Source of the DNA: Candidatus Eiseniibacteriota bacterium | Lineage (GTDB): Bacteria; Eisenbacteria; RBG-16-71-46 | Length of the DNA stretch: 33,275 bases | Assembly (NCBI GenBank): GCA_005893365.1 | Contig: VBPB01000001.1 | Coordinates: 545 to 33,819, forward strand | Direction of reading: 5' to 3' | In this document: in pieces, positions 22,800-31,492 of the stretch | How positions within the stretch are numbered: the first letter of the stretch is position 1 | Layout of the letters: each line of letters starts with the position of its first letter | Position numbers and translations under genes: made by a program | The notes under the pieces: generated by a model | What the model saw: only the letters and a program-made list of their open reading frames with translations | Told to the model about the DNA's origin: nothing | Database searches by the model: none

Positions 22800-25549
22800 C
22801 AGAACTGGACGCTGATCCCCATGCGGACGTTTCGCCCCTCACCGAACACGCGGGGATCGTTGACCGGCACCCAGTCCGCGAGGCCGTCCCCGTTGATGTC
22901 CTTGAGGTAGGCGCCACCCGCGCGCCCGGTCTCGGAGTAGTAGATCTGGTAGTCGTTCCCGGCCGCCGTGTTGAGGTAGGGGTTGAGGCCGGTGTTCTGC
23001 ACCAGGTTGCTGATGTTCTGCACGTCGAGCAGATTGCGCGCGTCGACGAAGATGGTGACGTTCTGCCCCCACACCCGGTAGAACTTGTCGCCGTCGATCG
23101 TCAGGTTCGAGTTGGCCGGCAGCCGGCGCGAGTTCTCGAGATTGGGATCCGACTTGCGCTCGTTGCGGAACGCGGGCGTGAACGGGAAGCCCGAGCCGTA
23201 GGTCCAGAGCATCCGCAATCCCCACTTGCCCGGATCGCGCACCTGCCCCTGGACGCTCAGCGTGGTGCGCTGGTCCCAATCGAGCGGCTGCTCCGAGATG
23301 GGCAGGTAGAGCCGACCGCCGTTGAGGAACTGGAGTGCCTCGGCGGGATTCGACGCGACGCCGGTCGCCAGCGAGTAGGTGTAGTTGATCTCGGCCGAGA
23401 ACTTGTGGCTGAAGCTCTTGGCGAGGCTCGCCTCGAAGCCGCGCGCGCTGGCGTAGTCGCCGTTGTAGTACACGCGGGTCTGTTCGGGATCGTTCGGCTT
23501 CTGGCGGGTCGTGATCAGTCCGTAGATGTCCTTGAAGAACACCGAGAACTGGCCCGACAGGTCGCGCGAGAAGAGGTGCTGGACGCCGGCCTGGTAGGCG
23601 ATGTTGGTCTCGGGCTGGAGGTCGGGATTGCCCTGGATGCCGACCGCCGCCCCGGTGCCGCGGTTCTCGAACACGAAGCTCCGCGTCGGGGTCTGATAGG
23701 TCCAGCCGTAGTGGAAGCTCAGCACGTCCTTGTCCGAGATCGGGTAGGCGATGCCGAGCCGCGGGCTGACCTGCTGCTTGTAGCGCTTGCCGCTGGGCAG
23801 GTCGCTGGTCGGGACCTGATCGCCGGGCGTGAACATGTCGTAGCGGAGCCCCGCGTTGAGCACCAGCCCCTCGTACTCCCAGCGATCCTGGAAGTAGGCG
23901 GCGCCCTCGGGGTTGTAGTTCAGGAACGACGAGCGGGTCGCCCCCGGCAGGCCGTCGTTCTCGACGTTGGGCTGGGTCAGGGCGAGGTTCTGCACGCGGT
24001 TGTAGGTGACCTCGAGCCCGGTCTTGAGCGAGTGCTGCTTGATCTTCCGGGTCGAGAAGTCGCTCTTGAGGGTCAGCGTCCCGGTGTCGCGCTTGAGGTA
24101 CCGGGGCACGTCGCCGTGGGTCGCGAAGTACGGGTTCTGCTCGCTGCCGGCGGCCTGGTTCCCGGCCCAGTACTCGGGCGAGCGGATCTCGTACTGCCAG
24201 GGCTCCTTCCCCTGCACCGCCGAGAGCGTCTTGAAGTGCACGGACGAGAGGCGCGTGGTCCACACGCTCTTGTCGGAGAGCTGGTTGGTCCACACGCCGG
24301 TGAACTGCTGGAACCGGTCGTCGGTGGTCGGCACGTGGTCGGGCAGGTTCTGGGGCACGAACGTGCTGTCGTCCTTGGTGCCCGACCAGGTCCCATAGCG
24401 CGGGTTGATGCGCGGCGGATCGCCGGGGATGGTGTCGTAGGTCACCTTGACGTAGCCCTGCCGGCTCCAGATGTGGTCGTACGGGGTCTGGATCGAGTGG
24501 TTGTTGATGGTCTCGAGCGTGAACTTGTTCCGCGGGTTGGCGCGGTAGGCGAGCTTGAAGTTGGTGTTGATCTGGTTGCTCTGCCGGAAGCCGAACTGGA
24601 TGAAGTCGAGCAGCGTGTGGTCGCGCTTGGTCATGCTCGACTTGAGATAGGTGTCCTGGAAGCTCCCCTCGTAGGTCGCGAAGTAGGTCAGGTTCTTGAT
24701 GGGCGTGGGCCCGCCGAACCCGAAGGTGAAGCGGTCGTAGTTGTCGAAGGTCTTGCTGGGGTCGCCGTAACGGTCGGTGTCCCAGCGGACCTCGCCGCCG
24801 AACCGATCGGTCCCTTCCTTGGTGCTGACCGCGACCACGCCGGAGAGCGCGTTGCCGTACTCGGCGTCGAAGCCGCCCGAGAGGATCTCGGTGCCGGCGA
24901 CCGCCAGGCTCGCGATGTTGGCGGTCCGTCCGACCAGCGGATCCGACACCTCCACGCCGTCGAACTGGAACTTGACCTCGTCGGTGCGTCCGCCGCGGAA
25001 GTGGAGACCGTCCGCCGACGACACGACGCCGGCCTTGGTGCCGATCGCCTGCATCAGGTTGTCCACCGGGATCTCACGCAGCTTCTCGGCCGTGATGCTC
25101 TGCTTGGTGGTCGAGGACTTGACATCGATCCGCTTCTCCCCGCGGACCTCGATCTCCTCGAGGGTCTTGACGATCTTCGAGTCATTCGTGAAGGAGAAGT
25201 TGACGGTGGTCGTGACACCGGCGTTCACCTGGACGGTCTGGACCTGCTTCTCGAAGCCCAGCGGCTGGACCTGGACCTGGACCGAGCCGACCGGGACGCC
25301 GACCAGGACGAAGCCGCCCTTCTCGTCGGTCAAGGCCCCGAAGCGGGTGCCGAGGACGATGATGTTGGCGAAGGCGATCGGCTCCTTGTTCTTGTCGGTC
25401 ACCTTGCCGGCGATCCGGCCCACCCCGGACGTCGCGGCCGGGGCGGCCTTGGCGGCCGGGGCGGCCTGAGGGAAAGCCGGACCGCTCAAGACGATCGCCA
25501 GCCCCGCAACCAGCGCCGTGGCAACGAAAGACGAGCCTTTGGTTCGCAT
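22799..25549 (-). CDS. TonB-dependent-receptor-like outer-membrane protein with CarboxypepD regulatory domain
   Basis: 916 residues from ATG 25549, chosen because a signal peptide begins there (SSFVATALVAGLAIVLSGPA); an upstream extension is non-coding. Residues about 45-120 form a carboxypeptidase-regulatory-like Ig domain (GRIAGKVTDKNKEPIAFANI). Residues about 150-290 form the plug (LREIPVDNLMQAIGTKAGVV, LHFRGGRTDEVKFQFDGVEV, then GGFDAEYGNALSGVVAVSTK). The rest is a 22-strand-type barrel ending in an aromatic residue (MGISVQF). Oar-like proteins have this plan. It may import a substrate or act as a surface barrel; no TonB box or ligand is evident. First gene of an operon with the exported/PorV frame, behind a strong promoter at 25824-25852 and a leader of about 265 bases. 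Confidence 0.88.
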   Translation of the reverse strand: MRTKGSSFVATALVAGLAIVLSGPAFPQAAPAAKAAPAATSGVGRIAGKVTDKNKEPIAFANIIVLGTRFGALTDEKGGFVLVGVPVGSVQVQVQPLGFEKQVQTVQVNAGVTTTVNFSFTNDSKIVKTLEEIEVRGEKRIDVKSSTTKQSITAEKLREIPVDNLMQAIGTKAGVVSSADGLHFRGGRTDEVKFQFDGVEVSDPLVGRTANIASLAVAGTEILSGGFDAEYGNALSGVVAVSTKEGTDRFGGEVRWDTDRYGDPSKTFDNYDRFTFGFGGPTPIKNLTYFATYEGSFQDTYLKSSMTKRDHTLLDFIQFGFRQSNQINTNFKLAYRANPRNKFTLETINNHSIQTPYDHIWSRQGYVKVTYDTIPGDPPRINPRYGTWSGTKDDSTFVPQNLPDHVPTTDDRFQQFTGVWTNQLSDKSVWTTRLSSVHFKTLSAVQGKEPWQYEIRSPEYWAGNQAAGSEQNPYFATHGDVPRYLKRDTGTLTLKSDFSTRKIKQHSLKTGLEVTYNRVQNLALTQPNVENDGLPGATRSSFLNYNPEGAAYFQDRWEYEGLVLNAGLRYDMFTPGDQVPTSDLPSGKRYKQQVSPRLGIAYPISDKDVLSFHYGWTYQTPTRSFVFENRGTGAAVGIQGNPDLQPETNIAYQAGVQHLFSRDLSGQFSVFFKDIYGLITTRQKPNDPEQTRVYYNGDYASARGFEASLAKSFSHKFSAEINYTYSLATGVASNPAEALQFLNGGRLYLPISEQPLDWDQRTTLSVQGQVRDPGKWGLRMLWTYGSGFPFTPAFRNERKSDPNLENSRRLPANSNLTIDGDKFYRVWGQNVTIFVDARNLLDVQNISNLVQNTGLNPYLNTAAGNDYQIYYSETGRAGGAYLKDINGDGLADWVPVNDPRVFGEGRNVRMGISVQF

Positions 25550-25589
25550 GTGGGTCAACCCCTGGTGAAGGACTGCGCCACCGTGGGCA

Positions 25590-25606
25590 GCAGGCAGGAT
25601 GCCTGC
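25590..25606 (-). repeat. REP-like hairpin GCAGGCA-TCC-TGCCTGC
   Basis: A perfect 7-bp inverted repeat with a 3-base loop, flanked on the minus strand by direct repeats of GGTGGCGCAG. The unit GCAGGCATCCTGCCTGC resembles a short dispersed hairpin repeat found in several bacterial genomes. Only one copy is in this window, so the repeat status is inferred. Confidence 0.35.
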
Positions 25607-25823
25607 GCCACCATGCCAATCATCGGCGCTACTGTCAACGAGTTTCAAGGTTTTGAGTCGAGGCGACATCGCTCTGGGAGCGCCGCGAGCCTGTCAGGTG
25701 TTTCAGCTTGCCCCGGGGGAGGGATCGAGGGGCATTCGATGAGCGCGGCCGGAGAGCAACCTCGCCGGGAAACGACCTTACCAACGGTCGCCGCCGACGA
25801 TGCCATACGCCCTGTCGACACCT

Positions 25824-25852
25824 AGTATTGTGCCGGGCCAATGTTTTGTCAA
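25824..25852 (-). promoter_or_regulatory. Sigma-70-type promoter for the TonB-receptor operon
   Basis: On the minus strand a perfect -35 TTGACA (25852-25847) is followed after 17 bases by AATACT (25829-25824), four of six matches to TATAAT. The -35 region is locally AT-rich (TTGACAAAACATTGG) against the GC-rich background. Transcription would begin near 25816. Confidence 0.65.
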
Positions 25853-25893
25853 GTGCGAAGATGAGAACCTCAAGCGGCCGGGGGCCACCGAGG

Positions 25894-27528
25894 TCAGAAC
25901 GGCCACCTCGACTGGACGGCCAACTGGCGGCGGGTCTCGCGCGACCGGGTCGGGTCGGCGAAGTCGGGATCGAGCCACTCGACCGAGTACGCCAGGTCCA
26001 GGGACCATCTCGATCCGGGGGCCAGGTACCCGAAGCCGGCCGTGGCGCTGGCATGGCGATAGGTGTCGTCCGCCGTGAGCGCGTCCTGATCCGTGAGCCC
26101 GTATCCGCCCCCCGCCCGGGCCAGGAAGGTCGAGCTGCATCGGACCTCGGCCCCCGCCCGGAAGTCCCACTGGACCGGGTTGGGTCCCGCGCCGATCAAG
26201 CGCGTGTCGGTGGCCCGGCGCGAACGGTGCGCCTCGCCCGCCACCACCCCCCGGCCGTGGGGCAACCGCCAGGCGGCGCCGGCCACCAGGTCGTAGGCGT
26301 TCTCCTTCACGCGCCGGTTCTGCACGCGTGCCGGCAGGAGCAGCGTGTCGGCGCCCGGCCGGAATCCCGCCTGGTCCAGGAAGTCGTTGAACCCCGCCGG
26401 GTCCCCCTCGTTGACCGGATACCACGGCGTGATGACCAGCCGGCGGAACGAGCTGCCGGCGCTGGCGTTGAGCTCGAGCGGGCCGGCCGACCACCGCGCG
26501 CGGGTGCGCAGCGAGGTCCCCTCCTCGCGGCGGCTGAGCCGCTTGCCCCGACCGGCCAGCGCCAGGTTCCCCTGCCCCGCCGAGACCGACCAGCGGAACA
26601 TCTCCTCGGACTGAGACCGCCAGGCGCGCGCGTCGGCGCCGAACTCCACTTGGTGTCCGAGCCGGGCGATGAGCGACCCCTGGGCGATGTTGAACGGCCG
26701 CTTCTCGTCGGTCCGCGAGCTCGAGCGCAGCCCTTCGTTCGTGGCCACGACGGTCTTGGTGACGCGGTCCAAGCCGAGCGCCGCCTTGAGCCCCGAGCTC
26801 ACGCGCAACGCGAAGGCGCCGCCGAAGCCGAGGCTCGAGACGGTCTGGTGGTCCGGCGTGAAGGCGTCGCGGGCGTCGACCGCGCTGGAGGGCCGGCCGA
26901 GGTAGGAGCCCTGCGGCAGCTCGAGGAAGTCGAAGAACTGGTCGTCGTAGCTCTCGTGCGAGTAGCCCGCCCTCACGGCGTAGTCGACCCGGTTGCCGTG
27001 GATCCAGGGAAGGTGTCCGTTGACCGCCGCGTTCAGCGTCGGGACCGAGAACTTCTCGCGCTCCTCGAGCACGGGCGAGAACGGCCGCGAGCGCTCGAGC
27101 GTGGCCACCTCGCCCACCAGGCCGTACGCGGTCCCGCCCTCTCCCCGGCGCCAGGTCTCGACCCCGTGGCGCAGCTGGCGCGCCCGGAGCACCTCCTGCT
27201 CGCGCGTCGAGGGCCACTGGTCCCGGATCGCCTCGCTGCTGCGGGTGCCGGGGCGGTACTCGACCACGGAGGCGGTCTCGGCCTCGGCGATCCCGGTCGG
27301 GTTGCCGGCGAAGTCCCAGAGCGAGATGTGATTGTGGACGTCGTCCAGCAGCGTGAGCCGCCCCATGCCGAGCAGGCGCGGGCTGCGCGCGGTGGGGTCG
27401 GGGGCGTAGTCGAGCGACTGGAGCGTCGACTCGTAGAGCTGGGCCGCGGCCGGCCTCACGCCGCGCGGCCCGCCGAGGACCATCCCCAGCGCGATCAGGC
27501 TCGACAGTACGCCGCGGCAACGGCGCAT
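25894..27528 (-). CDS. Exported outer-membrane beta-barrel-like protein of unknown function
   Basis: 544 residues from ATG 27528, which has AAAGGAG five bases upstream and begins a signal peptide (CRGVLSSLIALGMVLGG, cleavage after RPAAA). The mature protein starts LYESTLQSLDYAPDPTARSP and continues with a lipid-facing-like alternation of polar and hydrophobic residues in many short strands (VDYAVRAGYSHESYDDQFF, GSLIARLGHQVEFGADARAW, SRWSLDLAYSVEWLDPDF), ending in a terminal phenylalanine (QSRWPF). This fits an outer-membrane barrel. I recognise no specific family. It has its own promoter at 27643-27672. The next gene, the TonB-type receptor, lies 344 bases downstream behind another promoter, so they may be separate units with related envelope roles. 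Confidence 0.75.
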   Translation of the reverse strand: MRRCRGVLSSLIALGMVLGGPRGVRPAAAQLYESTLQSLDYAPDPTARSPRLLGMGRLTLLDDVHNHISLWDFAGNPTGIAEAETASVVEYRPGTRSSEAIRDQWPSTREQEVLRARQLRHGVETWRRGEGGTAYGLVGEVATLERSRPFSPVLEEREKFSVPTLNAAVNGHLPWIHGNRVDYAVRAGYSHESYDDQFFDFLELPQGSYLGRPSSAVDARDAFTPDHQTVSSLGFGGAFALRVSSGLKAALGLDRVTKTVVATNEGLRSSSRTDEKRPFNIAQGSLIARLGHQVEFGADARAWRSQSEEMFRWSVSAGQGNLALAGRGKRLSRREEGTSLRTRARWSAGPLELNASAGSSFRRLVITPWYPVNEGDPAGFNDFLDQAGFRPGADTLLLPARVQNRRVKENAYDLVAGAAWRLPHGRGVVAGEAHRSRRATDTRLIGAGPNPVQWDFRAGAEVRCSSTFLARAGGGYGLTDQDALTADDTYRHASATAGFGYLAPGSRWSLDLAYSVEWLDPDFADPTRSRETRRQLAVQSRWPF

Positions 27529-27642
27529 GCGGACTCCTTTCCGGCTCGCGGGCGGCACGGTGTCGCGATCGGCGCCTGCGGATGCGGCGACGACGTGGCG
27601 GCGGGCGTGTGAGGCACGAGGGATGCGGCGCACGGAGGCGGC

Positions 27643-27672
27643 ATACTAGGGAAGCGGCGGCCGCAGTGTCAA
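27643..27672 (-). promoter_or_regulatory. Sigma-70-type promoter for the barrel-like protein gene
   Basis: On the minus strand a perfect TTGACA (27672-27667) is followed after 18 bases by TAGTAT (27648-27643), four of six matches to TATAAT. The -35 overlaps the stop codon of the upstream glycosylase gene. Transcription would start near 27636, giving a leader of about 108 bases. Confidence 0.55.
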
Positions 27673-28292
27673 CGGCCGGTTCGCCGCGTGGGCACGCCAC
27701 GCCCAGCCGTGCGCGGCCCCGAGACGCAGGGGTGCCCCGCCAGGAAGAAGCGCCACGGGCGCGCGACCGCCCGGGAGATGCCGATGCGCGGACTCCGCGC
27801 GATCCGGCGGCCGCCGCGGCGCGGCGGACCGTCCGCGATCCACAGCGGCCCCGAGGTGAGGTCGAGTCCGTCGTGCGCCACGGTGAGGCCGAGCGCTCGC
27901 GTCACGCACCCGGGACCGCGCGCCAGCCGCTCGCGGTCGCCGAGGCCGCGCCGGCGGCGCATCGCGGCGATCCCCGCGACCGGCTCGAGGGCGCGGATCA
28001 GCACCGCCGCGGCGGTCCCGGGGGTTCCGGTCACGACGTTGAGGCAGTGGTGCACGCCGTAGCTCACATAGATGTAGGCGTGGCCCGGGGGACCGAACAT
28101 GGTGCGGTTGCGCGCGGTCTCGCCGCGGAACGCGTGGCTGGCCGGGTCGCGCGCGCCGTCGTAGGCCTCGACCTCGACGATCCGGCCGGACAGGCGCCGC
28201 CGCCCCCGCCCGCGCACCAGCAGCCGCCCGAGCAGGGCGCGCGCGACCACCCGCGAGGGACGGGCGTAGAAGCGGCGCGGCAGCGCGCGCAC
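27669..28292 (-). CDS. 3-methyladenine DNA glycosylase (AAG/MPG family)
   Basis: 207 residues from GTG 28292; an upstream GTG (28334) overlapping the phosphohexomutase stop is the alternative and adds 14 residues. It removes alkylated purines from DNA in base excision repair. The start RALPRRFYARPSRVVARALLG and the block RIVEVEAYDGARDPASHAF, then RNRTMFGPPGHAYIYVSYG, match the AAG fold, including the catalytic glutamate in VEVEAY and the tyrosine-rich base-flipping region. GPGCVTRALGLT and the later PRIGISRAVARPWRF complete the family pattern. The C-terminal tail is arginine-rich. The gene follows the phosphohexomutase by 19 bases and is probably the last gene of the polA-coaE-prfB operon. 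Confidence 0.9.
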   Translation of the reverse strand: MRALPRRFYARPSRVVARALLGRLLVRGRGRRRLSGRIVEVEAYDGARDPASHAFRGETARNRTMFGPPGHAYIYVSYGVHHCLNVVTGTPGTAAAVLIRALEPVAGIAAMRRRRGLGDRERLARGPGCVTRALGLTVAHDGLDLTSGPLWIADGPPRRGGRRIARSPRIGISRAVARPWRFFLAGHPCVSGPRTAGRGVPTRRTGR

Positions 28293-28311
28293 GTGGCCGC
28301 CCGCTCCCGCC

Positions 28312-29709
28312 TCAGTGCCCGACCGCCGCCTCACCCACCCCCAGCCGCTTGAGCGGGCCCATGAAGAGGGCCCGGATCTCGCCCAGGCGCGCCTCGGTGC
28401 GCGCCTCGAAGCGCACGACCAGCGCCGGTTGCGTGTTGGACGCGCGCACCAGGCCCCAGCCGTCCCCGAACTCCACGCGCAGGCCGTCGATGTCGATCAC
28501 CCGGTAGCGGCCCGCGAACTCGCGCTTGAGCTCCTCGACCACCGCGAACTTGCGCTCGTCCGGGCAGGCGAGCCGGGTCTCGGGCGTGGCGTGATACTTC
28601 GGGATCGAATCGACCAGGTCGGCGAGCGACCGGCCGCTGGCGGCAACGAAGCGCAGCAGCCGGCCGGCCGCGAACAGCGCGTCGTCGAAGCCGAAGAACC
28701 CCTCGCTGAAGAACATGTGGCCGGACATCTCGCCCGCCAGCGGGGCGCCGGTCTGGTGCAGCCGGCTCTTGATGAGCGAGTGGCCGGTCTTCCACATCGA
28801 GGGCCGGCCGCCGTGGGCCGCGATGTCCTCGCTCAGGCCCTGCGAGCACTTGACGTCGAAGATGATCTCGGCCCCGGGCACGCGGGACAGCACGTCGCGG
28901 GCGAACAGGGCGAGCAGCTGGTCGCCGAACACCATCCGCCCGCGGCCGTCCACGGCGCCGATGCGGTCGGCGTCGCCGTCGAAGCCGATGCCCAGGTCGG
29001 CCCCGGTCCGCGTCACCTCGGCGACCAGGCTCTGCATCAGGGCCGGGACCGTGGGGTCGGGCAGGTGATTGGGGAAGCTCCCGTCGAGGTCGGCGAACAG
29101 CGGGATCACCGTGTGGCCCATGCGCTCGAACACCTCCGGCACCACCGTGCCCGCGCAGCCGTTGCCGCAGTCCATCACCACCTCGAGCCCGCGCGGCACG
29201 GTCAGGCGCTCGATCAGCATCGCCCGGTAGTCGTCGAGGATGGGACGATCCGCCGCCGCGGCGGGGCGCTCGGCGCGGCGCAGGTCCTGGCGGGCGATCC
29301 GCTCGCGCATGGTCTGGATCTCGGCGCCGAACAGCGGCAGGGTCCGCCGCGTCATCTTGAACCCGTTGAACTCGGGCGGATTGTGGCTGCCGGTCACCTG
29401 CAGCCCGCCGTCGGCCTCGCGGCGCACCACCGCGTAGTAGAGCGCCGGCGTCGGCACCACCCCCACGCGCTCGACCGCCACCCCCGCGGCACGGATGCCG
29501 CGCTCGACCGCAAGGCTCAGCCGCTCGCTGCTCGGGCGCACGTCGCGGCCCAGCACCACGCGCCGGCCCGCCGCGCCGTCTTCCGCCGGCGTCTCGGCGA
29601 TCAGCGTCGCGAAGGCGTGCCCCACCGCCTCGGCCACCGCGTCGGTCAGCTCGCTGGCGTGCAGGCCGCGGATGTCGTACTCGCGGAAGATGTGGGCCGG
29701 GACGGTCAT
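28312..29709 (-). CDS. Phosphomannomutase/phosphoglucomutase
   Basis: 465 residues, an alpha-D-phosphohexomutase that moves phosphate between C6 and C1 of hexoses to feed nucleotide-sugar, LPS or polysaccharide synthesis in the cytoplasm. All four active-site loops are present: phosphoserine loop TGSHNP (Ser108), metal loop DGDADR (Asp244, Asp246, Asp248), sugar-selecting loop GEMSGH (326-331) and phosphate-binding RASNTQP. The start (PAHIFREYDIRG) and GEMSGH are those of the AlgC-type PMM/PGM group. The ATG overlaps the prfB TGA by four bases (ATGA), so translation is coupled. Whether mannose or glucose phosphate is the main substrate cannot be told from sequence alone. Confidence 0.95.
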   Translation of the reverse strand: MTVPAHIFREYDIRGLHASELTDAVAEAVGHAFATLIAETPAEDGAAGRRVVLGRDVRPSSERLSLAVERGIRAAGVAVERVGVVPTPALYYAVVRREADGGLQVTGSHNPPEFNGFKMTRRTLPLFGAEIQTMRERIARQDLRRAERPAAAADRPILDDYRAMLIERLTVPRGLEVVMDCGNGCAGTVVPEVFERMGHTVIPLFADLDGSFPNHLPDPTVPALMQSLVAEVTRTGADLGIGFDGDADRIGAVDGRGRMVFGDQLLALFARDVLSRVPGAEIIFDVKCSQGLSEDIAAHGGRPSMWKTGHSLIKSRLHQTGAPLAGEMSGHMFFSEGFFGFDDALFAAGRLLRFVAASGRSLADLVDSIPKYHATPETRLACPDERKFAVVEELKREFAGRYRVIDIDGLRVEFGDGWGLVRASNTQPALVVRFEARTEARLGEIRALFMGPLKRLGVGEAAVGH

Positions 29710-30810
29710 GAGGTCTTGTGCTTGAGGTAGGCGTCGATGAACGGGTCGAGGGCCCCGTCCAGCACGGCGTGGACGTCGCCCACCTTGAGCTCGGTGCGCT
29801 CGTCCTTGACCATGGTGTAGGGCTGCAGCACGTACGAGCGGATCTGGCTGCCGAAGTCGATGTCCTTCTTGGGGGCGCTGCGCGCCTCGGTCTTCTGGCG
29901 CGCGATCTCCTGCAGGTGCACGAACAGCCGCGAGCGCAGGATGCGCAGCGCGTTCTCGCGGTTGCGGTGCTGGCTGCGCTCGGCCTGCGACTGGACCACC
30001 AGGTTGGTCGGCAGGTGGGTGATGCGGACCGCCGACTCGGTCTTGTTGACGTGCTGGCCGCCGGCCCCGCTGGCGCGGAAGGTGTCGATGCGCAGGTCGG
30101 CCGGCGCGATGTCCACCGTGATGGTGTCGTCGACCATCGGCGTCACGTGGACCGAGGCGAACGAGGTGTGGCGGCGCTTGGCCGCGTCGTAGGGCGAGAT
30201 GCGCACCAGGCGATGGACCCCGCTCTCGCCCTTGAGGTGCCCGTAGGCATACTCGCCGTCGATCTCGACGGTCGCGTCCTTGATGCCCGCCTCGTCCCCG
30301 GGCTGCAGGTCGAGCACCCGCGTCGGGAAGCCGTGGCGCTCCGCCCAGCGCAGGTACATGCGCAGCAGCATGTCGGCCCAGTCCTGGGACTCGGTGCCGC
30401 CGGCGCCGGGATGGATGATGATGAGCGCCCCCAGCGCGTCGTGCTCGCCCGAGAGCAGGCTGCGCAGCTCCAGGTCGGCGATCCGGGTCTCGACCCCCTC
30501 CAGCTCCTGGGACAGGTCGGCGAGCAGCGCCTCGTCGCTCTCCCCCTCGGCCAGCTCCAGCAGCCCGCCCAAGTGCTCGAGCGCCCCCTGCCGGGCGCTC
30601 CAGTCGTCGACGGTGCGCTTGGCGTGCTTGAGCGCGGCCACGGTCCGGCGTGCATCGTCCGGCCGGTCCCAGAACCCGGGCTCGGACATGCGCTGCTCGA
30701 ACGTGCCGATCTCGCGCTGGCGGGTGTCCACGTCAAAGGTACCTCCGCAGGCCGTCCAAGGTCGCCCGGGCCAGGTCGAGTCGCTTGCGCAGTTCGGTGG
30801 TGGTCAGCAT
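29706..30810 (-). CDS. prfB: Peptide chain release factor 2, with programmed +1 frameshift
   Basis: The first 25 codons run from ATG 30810 (LTTTELRKRL to GLRRYL) to an in-frame TGA at 30735-30733. At CTT-TGA-C a +1 slip gives Leu-Asp and joins the main frame (VDTRQREI onward), for a 367-residue product. The Shine-Dalgarno-like CGGAGG (30747-30742) lies three bases before CTT, the classical arrangement by which RF2 controls its own synthesis: low RF2 leaves the ribosome paused at UGA and favours the slip. The peptidyl-hydrolase GGQ motif is at 250-252 (RASGAGGQHVNKTES). The stop-recognition tripeptide at 205-207 is SPY, where SPF is usual. GAGGAG precedes the start, 10 bases after the coaE stop. 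Confidence 0.96.
30732..30747 (-). promoter_or_regulatory. prfB +1 programmed frameshift signal
   Basis: Minus strand CGGAGG-TAC-CTT-TGA-C: an internal Shine-Dalgarno-like hexamer, a 3-base spacer, the slippery CTT and the UGA stop followed by C. Every element matches the well-studied RF2 recoding site (AGGGGG-TAT-CTT-TGA-C in Escherichia coli). Confidence 0.95.
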
Positions 30811-30820
30811 GACTCCTCGC

Positions 30821-31492
30821 TCAGGCGATCCGCAGCGCGGCGCGCCGCTCCGCCATCAGCCGCACCACGGCGGCGCGCGCCGCGCGCTCCAGCTCGGCGA
30901 CGTTCCCGTCGTTGGCGAGCGTCAGATCCGCGGCCTCGGCGAACGCCTCGTTGGGCCGCTGCACGGCCAGCACCGCCCGCGCCTCGGCCTCGCTCCATCC
31001 CCGGCTCCGCATCAGACGCGCGACCTGCTCGGACTCGGGGGCCGTCACCGCCAACACCGCATCGCACGACCGCTCCATGCCCCAGGCGAGCAGCAACGCC
31101 GCGTCGAGCACCACCACGCCGCGATGGCCGGCGAGGCGGAGCTGGTTCATCGCCTCCCAGGCCCGCTCCATGATGCGCGGATGCACCAGGGCGTCGAGCC
31201 GGGCCCGGGCCGCCGGGTCGCTGAACACCCGCGCGGCGACGCGCCGGCGGTCGAGCGAGCCGTCGGGCCCGTACACGTCGGCCCCGTACTCGGCGCTCAG
31301 GGCCGCGCGCACCTCGGGATCGTGAAGCGTGACCTCGTGGCCGAGCCGGTCGGCGTCGATCACCGCGCCCCCGTCGGCGGCGATGGCGCGAGCCACCGTG
31401 GACTTGCCGCTGCCCGCCCGGCCGACCAGCCCCAAGATGAACAGACCGTCGCCGGTGTGGGCGCGCCGCGGACGGGCGCGCTCAGTGGACAT
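30821..31492 (-). CDS. coaE: Dephospho-CoA kinase
   Basis: 223 residues. It phosphorylates the 3'-hydroxyl of dephospho-CoA, the last step of coenzyme A synthesis. The P-loop GRAGSGKST lies at 24-32 (family consensus G-x-x-G-S-G-K-S/T), preceded by LFILGLVG. It is followed by VIDADRLGHEV, where the aspartate is the conserved catalytic base, then HPRIM and VVVLDAALLLAWG, and the late RPNEAFAEAADLTLANDG. The N-terminal extension of about 17 polar residues is longer than usual. The ATG at 31492 overlaps the polA stop by 11 bases; prfB follows after 10 bases. polA-coaE neighbourhoods are common in bacteria. Confidence 0.95.
   Translation of the reverse strand: MSTERARPRRAHTGDGLFILGLVGRAGSGKSTVARAIAADGGAVIDADRLGHEVTLHDPEVRAALSAEYGADVYGPDGSLDRRRVAARVFSDPAARARLDALVHPRIMERAWEAMNQLRLAGHRGVVVLDAALLLAWGMERSCDAVLAVTAPESEQVARLMRSRGWSEAEARAVLAVQRPNEAFAEAADLTLANDGNVAELERAARAAVVRLMAERRAALRIA

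Larger units (their letters stand above)
25550..25893 (-). other. Long intergenic leader upstream of the TonB-type receptor
   Basis: No credible gene is seen. It contains the promoter at 25824-25852, so most of the stretch would be transcribed as a 5' leader of about 265 bases. Near its 3' end is a hairpin-forming repeat (25590-25606) between two GGTGGCGCAG copies. The middle has no obvious structure that I can identify as a known riboswitch. Confidence 0.5.

Noticed and set aside
18342..22910. Very long open frame on the plus strand opposite the exported/PorV genes
   Set aside because: It is an antisense shadow: in GC-rich DNA the frame opposite third-position G/C rarely contains stops. Its translation is rich in R, G, V and H, with no domain motif, while the minus strand has signal peptides and clear domains.
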